Shown piece by piece: positions 15,332 to 24,717 of a stretch of DNA of 32,690 nt; the stretch's first letter is position 1, and every line of letters begins with the position of its first letter. The stretch comes from Planctomycetota bacterium (GTDB lineage: Bacteria > Planctomycetota > Phycisphaerae > UBA1845 > CAIVHJ01): assembly GCA_022573485.1 (NCBI GenBank), contig JACZTW010000004.1, positions 1 through 32,690 on the forward strand, in the 5' to 3' direction. Both the position numbers and the translations under genes were made by a program. A model generated the notes under the pieces. The model saw only the letters and a list, made by a program, of their open reading frames with translations. It made no database searches and had not been told where the DNA came from.

Positions 15332-16440
15332 CAGGCCTCGGCGGGTTTCAGTAATTGCTGATAGAGCGCATCGAGCAAGCGTGCCACTTTGGACAAGCCA
15401 AATTCTTGTCGAACGCGCTTTCGGGCGGCCCGACCCATCTTCTGCCGCAGTGCCGGACTGCGAATCAGCTTCCCAAGGAGCGTGCTCAACTGTTCGATAT
15501 CGCCGGGACGCACCAGGAACCCGCTGACTCCGTGGTCGATGACTTCGGGCACCGCCCCCACGCTGCCCACCACCGCCGGCAGGCCACAGGCCATCGCTTC
15601 CAGCAGGGCATTGGGCAGGCCTTCGGCGTAACTCGGCAGCGTGAAGATCGCCGCACGCCGAAGTTCGCGTTTGACTTCCTCAGAACTCAACTCGCCTGTA
15701 AAGACCACGCTCTCGGACAGGCCGTGTTGCTCTGCCAGCGCCCGGAGTTCTTCAATGCGGCGGCTGGGATCCGTTCCGATGATGCGCAGGTCGATTCGCC
15801 GGCGTGTCTGTTTCGGAAGTCGCGACAGCGCTTCGATCAAGTCATCGACGCCTTTGGCTCGTTGCGTCGTGCCCACGAAGACGATTCTGATCCGCGCCGT
15901 GGGCCGATGCTGCCTCGGCCTTTCGGGTAGCGGCACGCCGTTGGCGACCACCTGCACGGAGATGCGAGAGTCGAAGGCCAGGAGTCGTTCGGCCCAGACC
16001 GGGCTGAGGGCGATCACGGAGTCGGCGGACACCAGCGCCCAGCGCACCACGCGTCTCCCGATCGCCGAACGGCCGTTTAAGAACTCCTCGAAACGGCCGC
16101 CCCGAATGTGCAAAATGACGGGCATGCCATACAGCCGTACGATCAACATATCCACGATCGTGCGATAAAATGTCAGGCCGCTGCACGTGTGAACATGAAC
16201 AAGTTCGGGCCGATGCCGAGCCAGCAGTCGGTTCAATTTCCAGAGCAGGCCCAATTGCGAACGAACGCCCTGCCACAGCGGCCGATCCGGCGGCGTGCGT
16301 TTGCTGTTGTCCAGGGGAATCATCTTGTATTGCTGAGCGAGTTCACCGCCGAGTTGCAGGCGCATCGACGTCGCCATTCCGCCCACCGCGCCGACGGGGC
16401 CGATGACCAACACTTTCGGCTTTGATTGGCGCCGGGTCAT
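15331..16440 (-). CDS. Glycosyltransferase family 4
   Basis: This is a retaining GT-B glycosyltransferase of 369 residues. The N-terminal half has an acceptor-side Rossmann domain with Gly-Gly-Met-Ala and Leu-Val-His-Val-His-Thr. The C-terminal half has the donor domain with Phe-Val-Gly-Thr-Thr-Gln-Arg-Ala-Lys-Gly-Val and the GT4 signature Tyr-Ala-Glu-Gly-Leu-Pro-Asn-Ala-Leu-Leu-Glu-Ala-Met-Ala. That signature gives the spaced Glu pair that contacts the nucleotide sugar. Sugar and linkage cannot be deduced. It overlaps the upstream GT4 stop by four bases, which points to translational coupling in the operon. Confidence 0.95.
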   Translation of the reverse strand: MTRRQSKPKVLVIGPVGAVGGMATSMRLQLGGELAQQYKMIPLDNSKRTPPDRPLWQGVRSQLGLLWKLNRLLARHRPELVHVHTCSGLTFYRTIVDMLIVRLYGMPVILHIRGGRFEEFLNGRSAIGRRVVRWALVSADSVIALSPVWAERLLAFDSRISVQVVANGVPLPERPRQHRPTARIRIVFVGTTQRAKGVDDLIEALSRLPKQTRRRIDLRIIGTDPSRRIEELRALAEQHGLSESVVFTGELSSEEVKRELRRAAIFTLPSYAEGLPNALLEAMACGLPAVVGSVGAVPEVIDHGVSGFLVRPGDIEQLSTLLGKLIRSPALRQKMGRAARKRVRQEFGLSKVARLLDALYQQLLKPAEA

Positions 16441-17588
16441 TCCGCTGCTCCCACGGCAAGGGGATTCTCAACGCCGATCAAAGCCCGATAGGTTCGCTCG
16501 TAGGCATTGATCATGCGCTCGAAGCTGAACGATTCGGCGACGACTTGCCGGCCTCGTTGACCCAGGGCCGCACGCCGAGGAGCGTCGGCGTGGAGATCGA
16601 TTAACTGTTCCGCCAGAGCTGTATCATCTTGGCCGTCAACGAGTAATGGCAAGCCTGTGCGTTCCTGAAGCTCCCTACAGCCTGAGGATCGCGCCGCGAT
16701 AACGGGCACGCCGCAAGCCAGCGCTTCGAGCACGGCCGTCGGCGAGCCCTCCTTGAAGCTGGGTTGTACGAACAAGTCCATAGCCGCGATGTGATCGCGC
16801 ACATTGCTCTGCCGCCCGCAGAACAGGATACGCGGCGAAACGCCTAGCTCGCGCCCCAAGGCCTCCAGTTCCGAGCGCAAAGGCCCGTCACCGACGATCA
16901 ACAAGCACGCATTGCCCGCGTGCCGACTGAACTCAGCGAAAGCGCGGATCAGGAATCTCGGGTTCTTGACCTCGCGGAGTGAACCGACCGAACCGATCAC
17001 GAAGGCATCACAGGAAATCCCCAGGGCCGCGCGCAGCGCCCGATTGTCTGCCGCCGGGTTGAAGCGATTCAAATCGACTCCGTTCGCTATCACCTCAACC
17101 CGGTCCGGAGGAAGGCGCCACTGCTCAACGACGCGCCGGGCCAAATCATGGCTGACCGTGATGAACGCATCGGTCAAGTCGCGCATACAAAAGGCCATGA
17201 TCTTTCGGCGCCGCCGTTCTATATCGAGACTCGTGGCACCGTGGAAGCTCTGGATCAACTTCGGCCTTCGCCGAGCAAACAGCTTTGCCGCCGAGCATTC
17301 AGGCCATGAACGATACGCTCTTCCGTGGATCAAATCGGGCGAGAACTCACGCGCGATGCCCGTCAAATACGCCACACTGCCTAGCAAACGTCGGGATCGA
17401 TCGGGATACAGCAAGGGGACCGCCAGCAGAGATTCGACGTTGGCGTGAACTTCCGGCGTGAGGCTGACGACGATTTGCTCGAACCCGCGCTCGCGGAGCG
17501 CCGCCACCAGCCGTGTCGTATTCATTTCAGCTCCGCCCGTGGTGAAGCTGGACAAGACGTGCATGACCCGGGGCCGCCCGGAGCACAT
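16437..17588 (-). CDS. Glycosyltransferase family 4
   Basis: The frame is open to 17798, but the extra 70 residues lie within the upstream ligase gene and have no glycosyltransferase features. The ATG at 17588, sharing TGATG with that gene's stop, is the natural start and gives 383 residues. The N-terminus is Pro-Arg-Val-Met-His-Val-Leu-Ser-Ser-Phe-Thr-Thr-Gly-Gly-Ala-Glu, typical of GT4. The donor domain has Ile-Ala-Asn-Gly-Val-Asp, Gly-Ser-Leu-Arg-Glu-Val-Lys-Asn-Pro and Phe-Lys-Glu-Gly-Ser-Pro-Thr-Ala-Val-Leu-Glu-Ala-Leu. It probably adds one sugar to the lipid-linked glycan. The substrate is unknown. Confidence 0.94.
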   Translation of the reverse strand: MCSGRPRVMHVLSSFTTGGAEMNTTRLVAALRERGFEQIVVSLTPEVHANVESLLAVPLLYPDRSRRLLGSVAYLTGIAREFSPDLIHGRAYRSWPECSAAKLFARRRPKLIQSFHGATSLDIERRRRKIMAFCMRDLTDAFITVSHDLARRVVEQWRLPPDRVEVIANGVDLNRFNPAADNRALRAALGISCDAFVIGSVGSLREVKNPRFLIRAFAEFSRHAGNACLLIVGDGPLRSELEALGRELGVSPRILFCGRQSNVRDHIAAMDLFVQPSFKEGSPTAVLEALACGVPVIAARSSGCRELQERTGLPLLVDGQDDTALAEQLIDLHADAPRRAALGQRGRQVVAESFSFERMINAYERTYRALIGVENPLAVGAAE

Positions 17589-18988
17589 CACGTGTACCTC
17601 GGCTGGCTGATCAGCAAGCCCGGCTGGAGGTTCTGTTCCGCCGATGGTGATGAGGTTGAGGAAGAAGAAGACACTTCCTGCAGTCGCAGCTGGAGGCAGG
17701 CGGCGATGTTGCGCAGACAGCAACTCATGGCCATCAGCACCCACAGGCCTTCGACCCACAGCCGGCTGGTAAACGCTGCGCAGACCAGGAAGCCGCACAC
17801 CGCGACCTCGTTGGCCGTGGCCAGCAAATGGATCTCGCGCTGCTCTTGCGCCAAGTCGGGATGGCTGAGTTGCAGCGCGCGCCAGCCCCGCCCGACCCTC
17901 CGGGCCCGTTCAAAGTGATAAAACGAAGTCGCGATCACGAGGAGATACAGGAACAATCCGGGATAGCCGAGTTCGGCGAGGCACTGGAAGTACGTGCTGT
18001 GAGCGGATCGCCCGACATCAAGGTCTTCAACATAGATGGGTACGAAATTCCGAAACTGTCCGATGCCGATGCCCCATGGGTAATCCGCGGCCATCTCGAC
18101 AGCCGCCTGCCAGTAGTCGTAGCGGCGAACGATCGATGCGTCCTGGTTCGGATTCTTGAGCGTCGCCATCCGCGCCCACCAGCCTTTGTCCGTCAGTTGT
18201 GCGGCACAGGCCAGGCCGATCAGCATGCCGACCAGACACTTTATACGCAGGCCCCGCGGCAGGCGGATCAAACCCACAATGACCAGAACGATCATGCCCG
18301 GAACCGCATTGCGTGTGCGCGTCAGAATGATGGTGTTGATGGCAAAGGCCGCTGCAAGCAGAGCGAAGAATTTGGCGCGCTTCGATCGCGAACTGAAGAA
18401 CAGAAACCCCGCGATGGCTGTCATCGGCACCATATGCGCGGCCAGTCCGCTGGATTGATTGAAGTCCGCGCCGCCCAGGTAGCTCGACAGGCGCCCCGAT
18501 TCATTGCCTCCCACGCCGCTCCAGGCCTCATATCCAATGTAGATCGTCCCCGCCATCCAGGACCACAGCAGCCAGCGATACTGCCGCATCGTGCGGATAA
18601 TTCGAATGAGCAGGAACACGAAAATTGAGATGCGCATCAATTTGTCGATGCGCGCACGACCGAAACCGTCCGCGATGGGCTGCAAGCCGGACATGAACGT
18701 AAAAAGACAGTACGCCAGAAACGCCAGCATCATGACGTACATGATGGGGAACTGCTTCTCGGGCCGGTTGAAACGCTTCCAGTTGATCAGCACCCCGATG
18801 GTCGTTGTCAACGCAATCACGAAAGAGGTTCGCAGCTCCAAAGCTCGAACATTAGCGCCCCACCATTGCGCTTCCGGGTTGAGGTGGTAAACCAAGATGT
18901 ACACAAGGATGCCGTAGGTGGGGTTGAACATCGCCCCCACGCCGCCGCCAATGAACACAAACCAAAATATGATTTCTGTAAGAGACAT
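17588..18988 (-). CDS. O-antigen ligase/polymerase family membrane protein (Wzy/WaaL-like)
   Basis: The 466-residue protein has about ten to eleven membrane segments and a large periplasmic loop with Arg-Arg-Tyr-Asp-Tyr-Trp-Gln-Ala-Ala and Gly-Ile-Gly-Ile-Gly-Gln-Phe. The Ala-His-Ser-Thr-Tyr-Phe-Gln-Cys-Leu-Ala-Glu-Leu-Gly-Tyr-Pro-Gly segment, with its conserved His, is the Wzy_C signature. These enzymes join or transfer lipid-linked glycans on the outer face of the inner membrane. Its presence next to an ABC exporter is unusual for a polymerase, so ligation to lipid or protein may be its job. The C-terminus is Ser-rich and hydrophilic. A 29-base gap separates it from the GT9 gene. Confidence 0.88.
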   Translation of the reverse strand: MSLTEIIFWFVFIGGGVGAMFNPTYGILVYILVYHLNPEAQWWGANVRALELRTSFVIALTTTIGVLINWKRFNRPEKQFPIMYVMMLAFLAYCLFTFMSGLQPIADGFGRARIDKLMRISIFVFLLIRIIRTMRQYRWLLWSWMAGTIYIGYEAWSGVGGNESGRLSSYLGGADFNQSSGLAAHMVPMTAIAGFLFFSSRSKRAKFFALLAAAFAINTIILTRTRNAVPGMIVLVIVGLIRLPRGLRIKCLVGMLIGLACAAQLTDKGWWARMATLKNPNQDASIVRRYDYWQAAVEMAADYPWGIGIGQFRNFVPIYVEDLDVGRSAHSTYFQCLAELGYPGLFLYLLVIATSFYHFERARRVGRGWRALQLSHPDLAQEQREIHLLATANEVAVCGFLVCAAFTSRLWVEGLWVLMAMSCCLRNIAACLQLRLQEVSSSSSTSSPSAEQNLQPGLLISQPRYT

Positions 18989-19017
18989 TTTTGCTGATCA
19001 ACCTGCCGCGGCGGGCT

Positions 19018-20217
19018 TCAGATAACGGACGCCTCATGCGATACAGCAGCGTGCAGCCCGAGATAGCGCGCCAGCGCCTCCTCGCCCTGTGTCACACTGA
19101 TCATGTCCATACAGTTGGGCGAATAGTCACAATGCCGCTTGTAGCACGGGGCACAGCCGATCTTGGCGACCAATCGTACTCCGCGGCCATAGAGGTCAAT
19201 TTCCTGCGGGCACGTCGGACCGAACAGAACCACGACCGGCACGCGTAGGGCGATCGCGACATGCATGGCCGTCGTGTCGCCGGTCAGGATCGCGCTGCAG
19301 CGATGAACCAGCGCTGCGAACTCCAGCTCGCTGTGCCGGCAGCCGGGGTGAATCACCTGCGGTCCGGTTTGCTGAGCAATCCAATCGTTTTTTTCGACTT
19401 CCTCCGGTCCGCCCAGGAGCATCACCCGGCAGTCGCCGCGCCCGAGCAAGTTCTTCGTCAGGGTCACGAATTTCTCCGCAGGCCAGGTCTTGTTGGCGAA
19501 CGTCGAACCGGCGCCGGTGTTCAGGCCGACCAGTTCTTCGTTCTCGCGAACGCCGGCGCGCCGCAACACTTCGCGGGCATGGTCTTCATCCGCCGCAGAA
19601 GGAAACAAAGAGTAGCGCTCCCCATCGTACGGCAGACCCAGCGCCTCATAGATCAGGCGCTGGTAGCTGCTCTGATTGTCTTCGAACTTCAAGTGATCGC
19701 TCAATCCCAGAGCGAAGTAGTAATGCGCCTCTTCGTTAAGAGGACAGATCGTGCCGTGCGAACTCAGGCCGATGCCGCGCTTGTCCTCGGCATTGACTTG
19801 CATCGCCAAAGCGGCCGGCCCGGGCTCTTTGTCCAGATTGATGACCAAATCAAACTTCTCGCACTGCAAACGGCACAGGGTCTCGGCGCCGTATTCCAGC
19901 CGGCGATCAATGAGGGGATTGCCGGCCAACATACGACAGCCGTCGGCCCGGCTGACCCACGTGATGTGGCTCGTCGGAAAAGCGTTCTTCAGACCGGGCA
20001 GCAGGGCTTCGGTGCGAATGACGTCCCCGAGCGCCGCCAGCTTGATCAGCAAAATCCGATGACCCATCGGCTCGTAATACTGACACTCGCCCTGGCAACC
20101 TTTCCGGCAAGGCCGATCGCCGAGGTAGTGCCGGCAATCGAGCTTCAGCTTCATGCGGGTCCGCGGACCGCCGGAATCTCTGTCAATGTCGCTGGATGGA
20201 TCCAATGGGGCTCCCAT
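19018..20217 (-). CDS. Glycosyltransferase family 9 (heptosyltransferase-like)
   Basis: This is a GT-B enzyme like the ADP-heptose:LPS heptosyltransferases. It contains Ile-Leu-Leu-Ile-Lys-Leu-Ala-Ala-Leu-Gly-Asp-Val-Ile-Arg-Thr near residue 55. Other marks are Asn-Thr-Gly-Ala-Gly-Ser with Lys-Thr-Trp-Pro, Gly-Gly-Pro-Glu-Glu, and Thr-Gly-Asp-Thr-Thr-Ala-Met-His-Val-Ala with Phe-Gly-Pro-Thr in the donor domain. The start may be ATG 20217 or, more likely, ATG 20154, which removes 21 unconserved residues. A Cys cluster (Cys-x8-Cys-x3-Cys-x3-Cys) precedes the core and may bind metal. A further Cys-rich stretch, Cys-Ala-Pro-Cys-Tyr-Lys-Arg-His-Cys, lies near the end. The donor need not be heptose. 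Confidence 0.92.
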   Translation of the reverse strand: MGAPLDPSSDIDRDSGGPRTRMKLKLDCRHYLGDRPCRKGCQGECQYYEPMGHRILLIKLAALGDVIRTEALLPGLKNAFPTSHITWVSRADGCRMLAGNPLIDRRLEYGAETLCRLQCEKFDLVINLDKEPGPAALAMQVNAEDKRGIGLSSHGTICPLNEEAHYYFALGLSDHLKFEDNQSSYQRLIYEALGLPYDGERYSLFPSAADEDHAREVLRRAGVRENEELVGLNTGAGSTFANKTWPAEKFVTLTKNLLGRGDCRVMLLGGPEEVEKNDWIAQQTGPQVIHPGCRHSELEFAALVHRCSAILTGDTTAMHVAIALRVPVVVLFGPTCPQEIDLYGRGVRLVAKIGCAPCYKRHCDYSPNCMDMISVTQGEEALARYLGLHAAVSHEASVI

Positions 20218-20226
20218 GTGCCGATG

Positions 20227-21354
20227 TCATAAACACTTCTCGAAAATCCGGCATATCGTTTCCGCGGTGCCTTCCCACGTAAACTGTTGCACACGCTCCC
20301 GGCCTCGCCGCACCAGCAGATCGCGCAGATCTGCGTCACGAAGAAGCCGGGTCATTCCTTCCGCGATACTGCGGCAATCGCTCGGATCGCAATAGACCGC
20401 CGCTTCACCCGCCACTTCCGGCATGCTGCTGACGTTCGATGTCAAAACCGCCGTCTCGCAGCGGAAGGCGTCGAGAATCGGCAGCCCGAAGCCTTCATAG
20501 AGGCTGCAAAAAGCCAGTGCGTCCGCGCCGCTGAGCAATGGCGCGATGTCTTCTTCGGGTGCAAATCCGAAAACGGCGCAGTTTTCGGCGATTCCCAATT
20601 CGCCGATCAGTTCGGTCAGTCCGCCTCGTTGCGCGATCGGCTCCACGCCGATCAATACGAATTGCACGGCGCGGCGCACTTCGGCAGGCAATCGTGCGAA
20701 CCCTCGGATCATGCCCTCGGCATTCTTGCGCCGAGAGCGTCCGGAAAAAGCCAGCAAATAGCGGCCTGTGATGTTGTATCGGGCCCTTATCCGCGCCAAT
20801 TCAGCTTCATCGCGGACCGGGGTGCAGGCGGAATCAGCCGCCCACGTGATCACATCGATCCGGTCCGGATTCCCGCCCAGGTCCGATATCAAATCCTGTT
20901 TCGTGCTCTCCGAGACGGCGATAACACGTTCCGAACGTGCCAGGCAGCGGCGTACCCTGTTGCGGAACCGCTGGGCCTCCCCGTTCATCGCCGGGTCTGG
21001 TAACTTCAAGGGGATCAAATCGTGAATGGTCGAGACCACGCGTGTCGCGCGAAACCGTGGACAGGAGTTGGCGGGGCAGTGCAGCAGATCGACGCCGTCG
21101 CGACAGACAGCGGCGGGAAGGCGCAAATGCTCCCACAGATTCCAGCGATCGCCGCGGATGTCAATCGCCGCACTCGAAACATTGGCGTATTCGGCGAACG
21201 GATCGGCACCCTCGAAACCGCGATGGTACAGCACGAAGCGCCACTCCGGCCGGAGCCGCACCATCACGCGGTAGGCGTCCAGCAGGTTCTTACCGGTCCC
21301 GCGCCGCGACCTCGCATAGATCGATCGTGCATCCAACCCAATGGTGACAGCCAT
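20227..21354 (-). CDS. Glycosyltransferase family 4
   Basis: The 375-residue GT-B enzyme begins Ile-Gly-Leu-Asp-Ala-Arg, as in mannosyl- and rhamnosyl-transferase-like GT4 proteins with a Gly-Thr-Gly loop. The donor domain has Leu-Ala-Phe-Ser-Gly-Arg-Ser-Arg-Arg-Lys-Asn and the signature Leu-Tyr-Glu-Gly-Phe-Gly-Leu-Pro-Ile-Leu-Asp-Ala-Phe, in which the second acidic residue is Asp rather than Glu. A near match to the common signature, it should still be active. A 9-base gap to the GT9 gene suggests one transcript, while a hairpin repeat separates it from the Wzt-like gene upstream. Confidence 0.94.
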   Translation of the reverse strand: MAVTIGLDARSIYARSRRGTGKNLLDAYRVMVRLRPEWRFVLYHRGFEGADPFAEYANVSSAAIDIRGDRWNLWEHLRLPAAVCRDGVDLLHCPANSCPRFRATRVVSTIHDLIPLKLPDPAMNGEAQRFRNRVRRCLARSERVIAVSESTKQDLISDLGGNPDRIDVITWAADSACTPVRDEAELARIRARYNITGRYLLAFSGRSRRKNAEGMIRGFARLPAEVRRAVQFVLIGVEPIAQRGGLTELIGELGIAENCAVFGFAPEEDIAPLLSGADALAFCSLYEGFGLPILDAFRCETAVLTSNVSSMPEVAGEAAVYCDPSDCRSIAEGMTRLLRDADLRDLLVRRGRERVQQFTWEGTAETICRIFEKCL

Positions 21355-21390
21355 AGATTCCGTTCCGTGTCATCCTCACGAACGAGCCGT

Positions 21391-21463
21391 GGGCTTTAGC
21401 CCGCGCGGCCGCTCAAAAGGTGCGACGTTCTCACTACTCGTAGCTCCGCGCGGGCTAAAGCCC
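21391..21463. repeat. 18-bp perfect inverted repeat in the operon
   Basis: GGGCTTTAGCCCGCGCGG (21391-21408) and CCGCGCGGGCTAAAGCCC (21446-21463) pair perfectly around 37 bases. The structure begins five bases beyond the Wzt-like stop codon and lies within the operon. It has the look of a widely dispersed palindromic repeat and could stabilise the upstream mRNA segment or lower downstream expression. Confidence 0.85.
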
Positions 21464-21468
21464 GATGC

Positions 21469-22686
<1,218 letters not shown>

Positions 22687-22689
22687 CCG

Positions 22690-23376
22690 CTAAGATCGAT
22701 CGTGATCCTGCCCGATGATCAAAATGTCTTTACTCAGATTCTCCGCCGACAGAACGACTTGCGCGTCATGCTGCACGACCAACCCTGCGCCGACGAGCGC
22801 CTCGCTATATTCAGCAAGGCTGCGAAACGCGACGTGCGCGGCGGTGTCGGCTGCCTGGCCCGGCTGCCTCAATGTTTCGAGAATCACGATGATGCCCTCG
22901 GGGGCCAAGTGCTCCGCGAAATGACGCAACACCCGGCGCCAATCCGCCGGATCGGCGACCGCCACCAAGACGTTCAACGTGATAATCACATCGAAGCGTT
23001 GCGAAAGATCCAACTGCGTCAAGTCCGCCACGCGAAAGATCGGCTCCGGATAGCGCTGCTGAGCGCGCTGCACAGCCTCCTCGCAGAAGTCCGTACCGGT
23101 CGCGTCGAAACCGAGCTTGCGGGCCATCTCCGTGAAGTGGCCCACGCCGCAACCGGCGTCCAGCAGCGTCTTGCCCGCAAACGGTGCAGCATGCCTTTGG
23201 AGCACGTCGGTGAGCGCGGCCATGATTTCGAGGGCACTGTTGTAGTTCACTTCATCCGTCCACCGCCGATCCCCGCCGGCCACCCAGCCGTCGGGATCGT
23301 CCGCGAACCGCTTGCGCCAGTAAGTCTTCGCATCGGTTCGACGATTCCTGAATCTGTTGCGCACCCATTGGATCAT
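22690..23376 (-). CDS. SAM-dependent class I methyltransferase
   Basis: The frame is open to 23502, but its first 42 codons overlap a dispersed repeat. The ATG at 23376 with GGAG nine bases upstream is preferred and gives 228 residues. Motif I is Leu-Leu-Asp-Ala-Gly-Cys-Gly-Val-Gly-His-Phe (about 71-81), followed by Gly-Thr-Asp-Phe and Phe-Asp-Val-Ile-Ile-Thr-Leu-Asn-Val-Leu. Its place between the ABC permease and the Wzt-like gene with an extended C-terminus fits a methyltransferase that caps the glycan, a known way of ending chains before export. This role is inferred from neighbours. Confidence 0.9.
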   Translation of the reverse strand: MIQWVRNRFRNRRTDAKTYWRKRFADDPDGWVAGGDRRWTDEVNYNSALEIMAALTDVLQRHAAPFAGKTLLDAGCGVGHFTEMARKLGFDATGTDFCEEAVQRAQQRYPEPIFRVADLTQLDLSQRFDVIITLNVLVAVADPADWRRVLRHFAEHLAPEGIIVILETLRQPGQAADTAAHVAFRSLAEYSEALVGAGLVVQHDAQVVLSAENLSKDILIIGQDHDRS

Positions 23377-23446
23377 GCAGTGTGCTCCGCAGGTTGCGTT
23401 CCGGCCACGGGTAGAACGCACATGTTCCCGCATCTGCCAAACGACG

Positions 23447-23510
23447 AAGTCAATGCGAGAGGGTCCACCTGTGGCTTGCCGTTTAGCAGCGTTCGCAAAC
23501 ACGATTGAAT
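23447..23510. repeat. Dispersed repeat, copy B (AAGTCAATGCGAGAGG...)
   Basis: It begins AAGTCAATGCGAGAGG, continues to GTGGCTTGCCGTTTAGCAG, and matches copy C at 24533-24598 over about 60 bases; the core also matches 7234-7289. It lies in the 177-base gap between the Wzm-like permease gene and the methyltransferase gene. Confidence 0.8.
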
Positions 23511-23553
23511 CTTGCCTATCGGTTTCACGGACAATACCGACCTTTAGGTATTA

Positions 23554-24357
23554 CTAGATATACTCCGCAAACTTCGGCTCCGTCCGATGGAACCACGCCC
23601 ACCCGCCAAAGAACAGCACGACGGCGACGGCCGCCGCATAGAGCAATCCGCCGTCGAGCGGCACCTGGCCGTGAACGATGCACTGGCGGTAAGCGACGAT
23701 GATGGGCGTCATGGGGTTCAGGTTGATGAGCAGGTTGTACAGCGGCTTGCTGCTCTCCAGCGGATAAATCACGCTGGTGACGAACATCCACAGGTAGATC
23801 CCAACCGAAAATACGAAGCGCACGTCGCGATAGAACAGATTGCCCATGGCCAGCAGGAACCCCAGCCCGATGGTGAAGAGGATTTGAATCAGCACAATGA
23901 CCGGCACCATCAAAACAGAGGCGTGCAGCGAGAAGCTCCACTCGGTGAAGAAGTGGAAGTAACCGATGATCCCGATCAGCAGCGTCGAGGCGATTGCAAA
24001 GTCGAAGGCGCTGCTGGCGATACAGGCGAGGGGGAACGCTTCCCGCGGGCAGTACACCTTCGTCACCAGCGTCTGGTTGGCCACCAGGCTGTTGACCGCG
24101 CCGGTCAAACTGGCGGAAAAGAAGGTCCACGGCAGCAATCCAATGTAGGCAAACACGGCGTAAGGCATCCCGCCCAGGTCGAGTTGGCCGCTAAATTTCA
24201 ATGCTTTGGTGAACACGAAGGTGAAGATCAGCATCATCGACAGCGGTACGAACAGCGCCCACAGCACACCCAGAAAAGATTGCTTATAGCGCACGCGGAT
24301 TTCGCGCAGCGTCAGGCTGTAGAGCAGTTCCCGATATTTGATCAACTCTGCGAACAT
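23554..24357 (-). CDS. wzm: Polysaccharide ABC transporter permease (Wzm-like, ABC-2)
   Basis: The 267-residue membrane protein is the channel partner of the Wzt-like ATPase. It has six membrane segments. The N-terminal amphipathic part contains Thr-Leu-Arg-Glu-Ile-Arg-Val-Arg-Tyr-Lys-Gln-Ser-Phe-Leu-Gly-Val-Leu-Trp, the signature of polysaccharide/polyol-phosphate exporters. The end Phe-His-Arg-Thr-Glu-Pro-Lys-Phe-Ala-Glu-Tyr-Ile is also typical. It is the first gene of the minus-strand operon. A short AATACC/GGTATT stem lies one base beyond the stop. The promoter should be in the 360-base divergent spacer, which also holds a repeat. Confidence 0.96.
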   Translation of the reverse strand: MFAELIKYRELLYSLTLREIRVRYKQSFLGVLWALFVPLSMMLIFTFVFTKALKFSGQLDLGGMPYAVFAYIGLLPWTFFSASLTGAVNSLVANQTLVTKVYCPREAFPLACIASSAFDFAIASTLLIGIIGYFHFFTEWSFSLHASVLMVPVIVLIQILFTIGLGFLLAMGNLFYRDVRFVFSVGIYLWMFVTSVIYPLESSKPLYNLLINLNPMTPIIVAYRQCIVHGQVPLDGGLLYAAAVAVVLFFGGWAWFHRTEPKFAEYI

Positions 24358-24717
24358 AACTCAGTACGAATTCCTCCCCGAGCAATCGTGGCCTGTGTAC
24401 GTTGCAGGTATGTCGGCGGAAGCATTGGTGCGGGTAAGTTATTACCGGGCCTGCGCGACTGCGTCGAGCGTCCCATAAAGCACCCGAACCCGTCCTGTCG
24501 AGCGGCATCTGCTAAATCCCGGCGCGCCGGGAAAGTCAATGCGAGAGGCCCAACCCGTGGCTTGCCGTTTGGCAGCTCGCGCGAAGTGGAAACGATTCAC
24601 GGATGACAGACCACATTCACGAAGACGTGGACCCAAACCCCATTACCGGACCTGCCGCGCGGAACGCTCGATAGGTTGAGATGCCGCCGATATCGGACGA
24701 TAGAACACTCGACTGTC
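24358..24717. promoter_or_regulatory. Divergent spacer between export operon and plus-strand glycan genes
   Basis: No gene is seen in these 360 bases. They must contain the start of both the nine-gene minus operon and the four-gene plus operon. The centre holds the palindrome TCCCGGCGCGCCGGGA (24517-24532) followed directly by repeat copy C (24533-24598). No clear promoter boxes can be fixed. Confidence 0.5.
24517..24598. repeat. Palindrome plus dispersed repeat, copy C
   Basis: The palindrome TCCCGGCGCGCCGGGA also occurs inside the 142-bp element (5304-5319). It is joined to AAGTCAATGCGAGAGG...GTGGCTTGCCGTTTGGCAG, the repeat of 23447-23510. The shared modules suggest that the elements in this genome are mosaics. 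Confidence 0.78.

Noticed and set aside
17589-17798. Seventy-residue N-terminal extension of the GT4 gene
   Set aside because: It lies within the upstream ligase gene in another frame, and the GT4 fold starts just after the ATG at 17588, which shares TGATG with the ligase stop.
21391-21463. Possible rho-independent terminator inside the glycan operon
   Set aside because: The 18-bp arms are perfect but the loop is 37 bases and no T-run follows on either strand, so I call it a dispersed inverted repeat.
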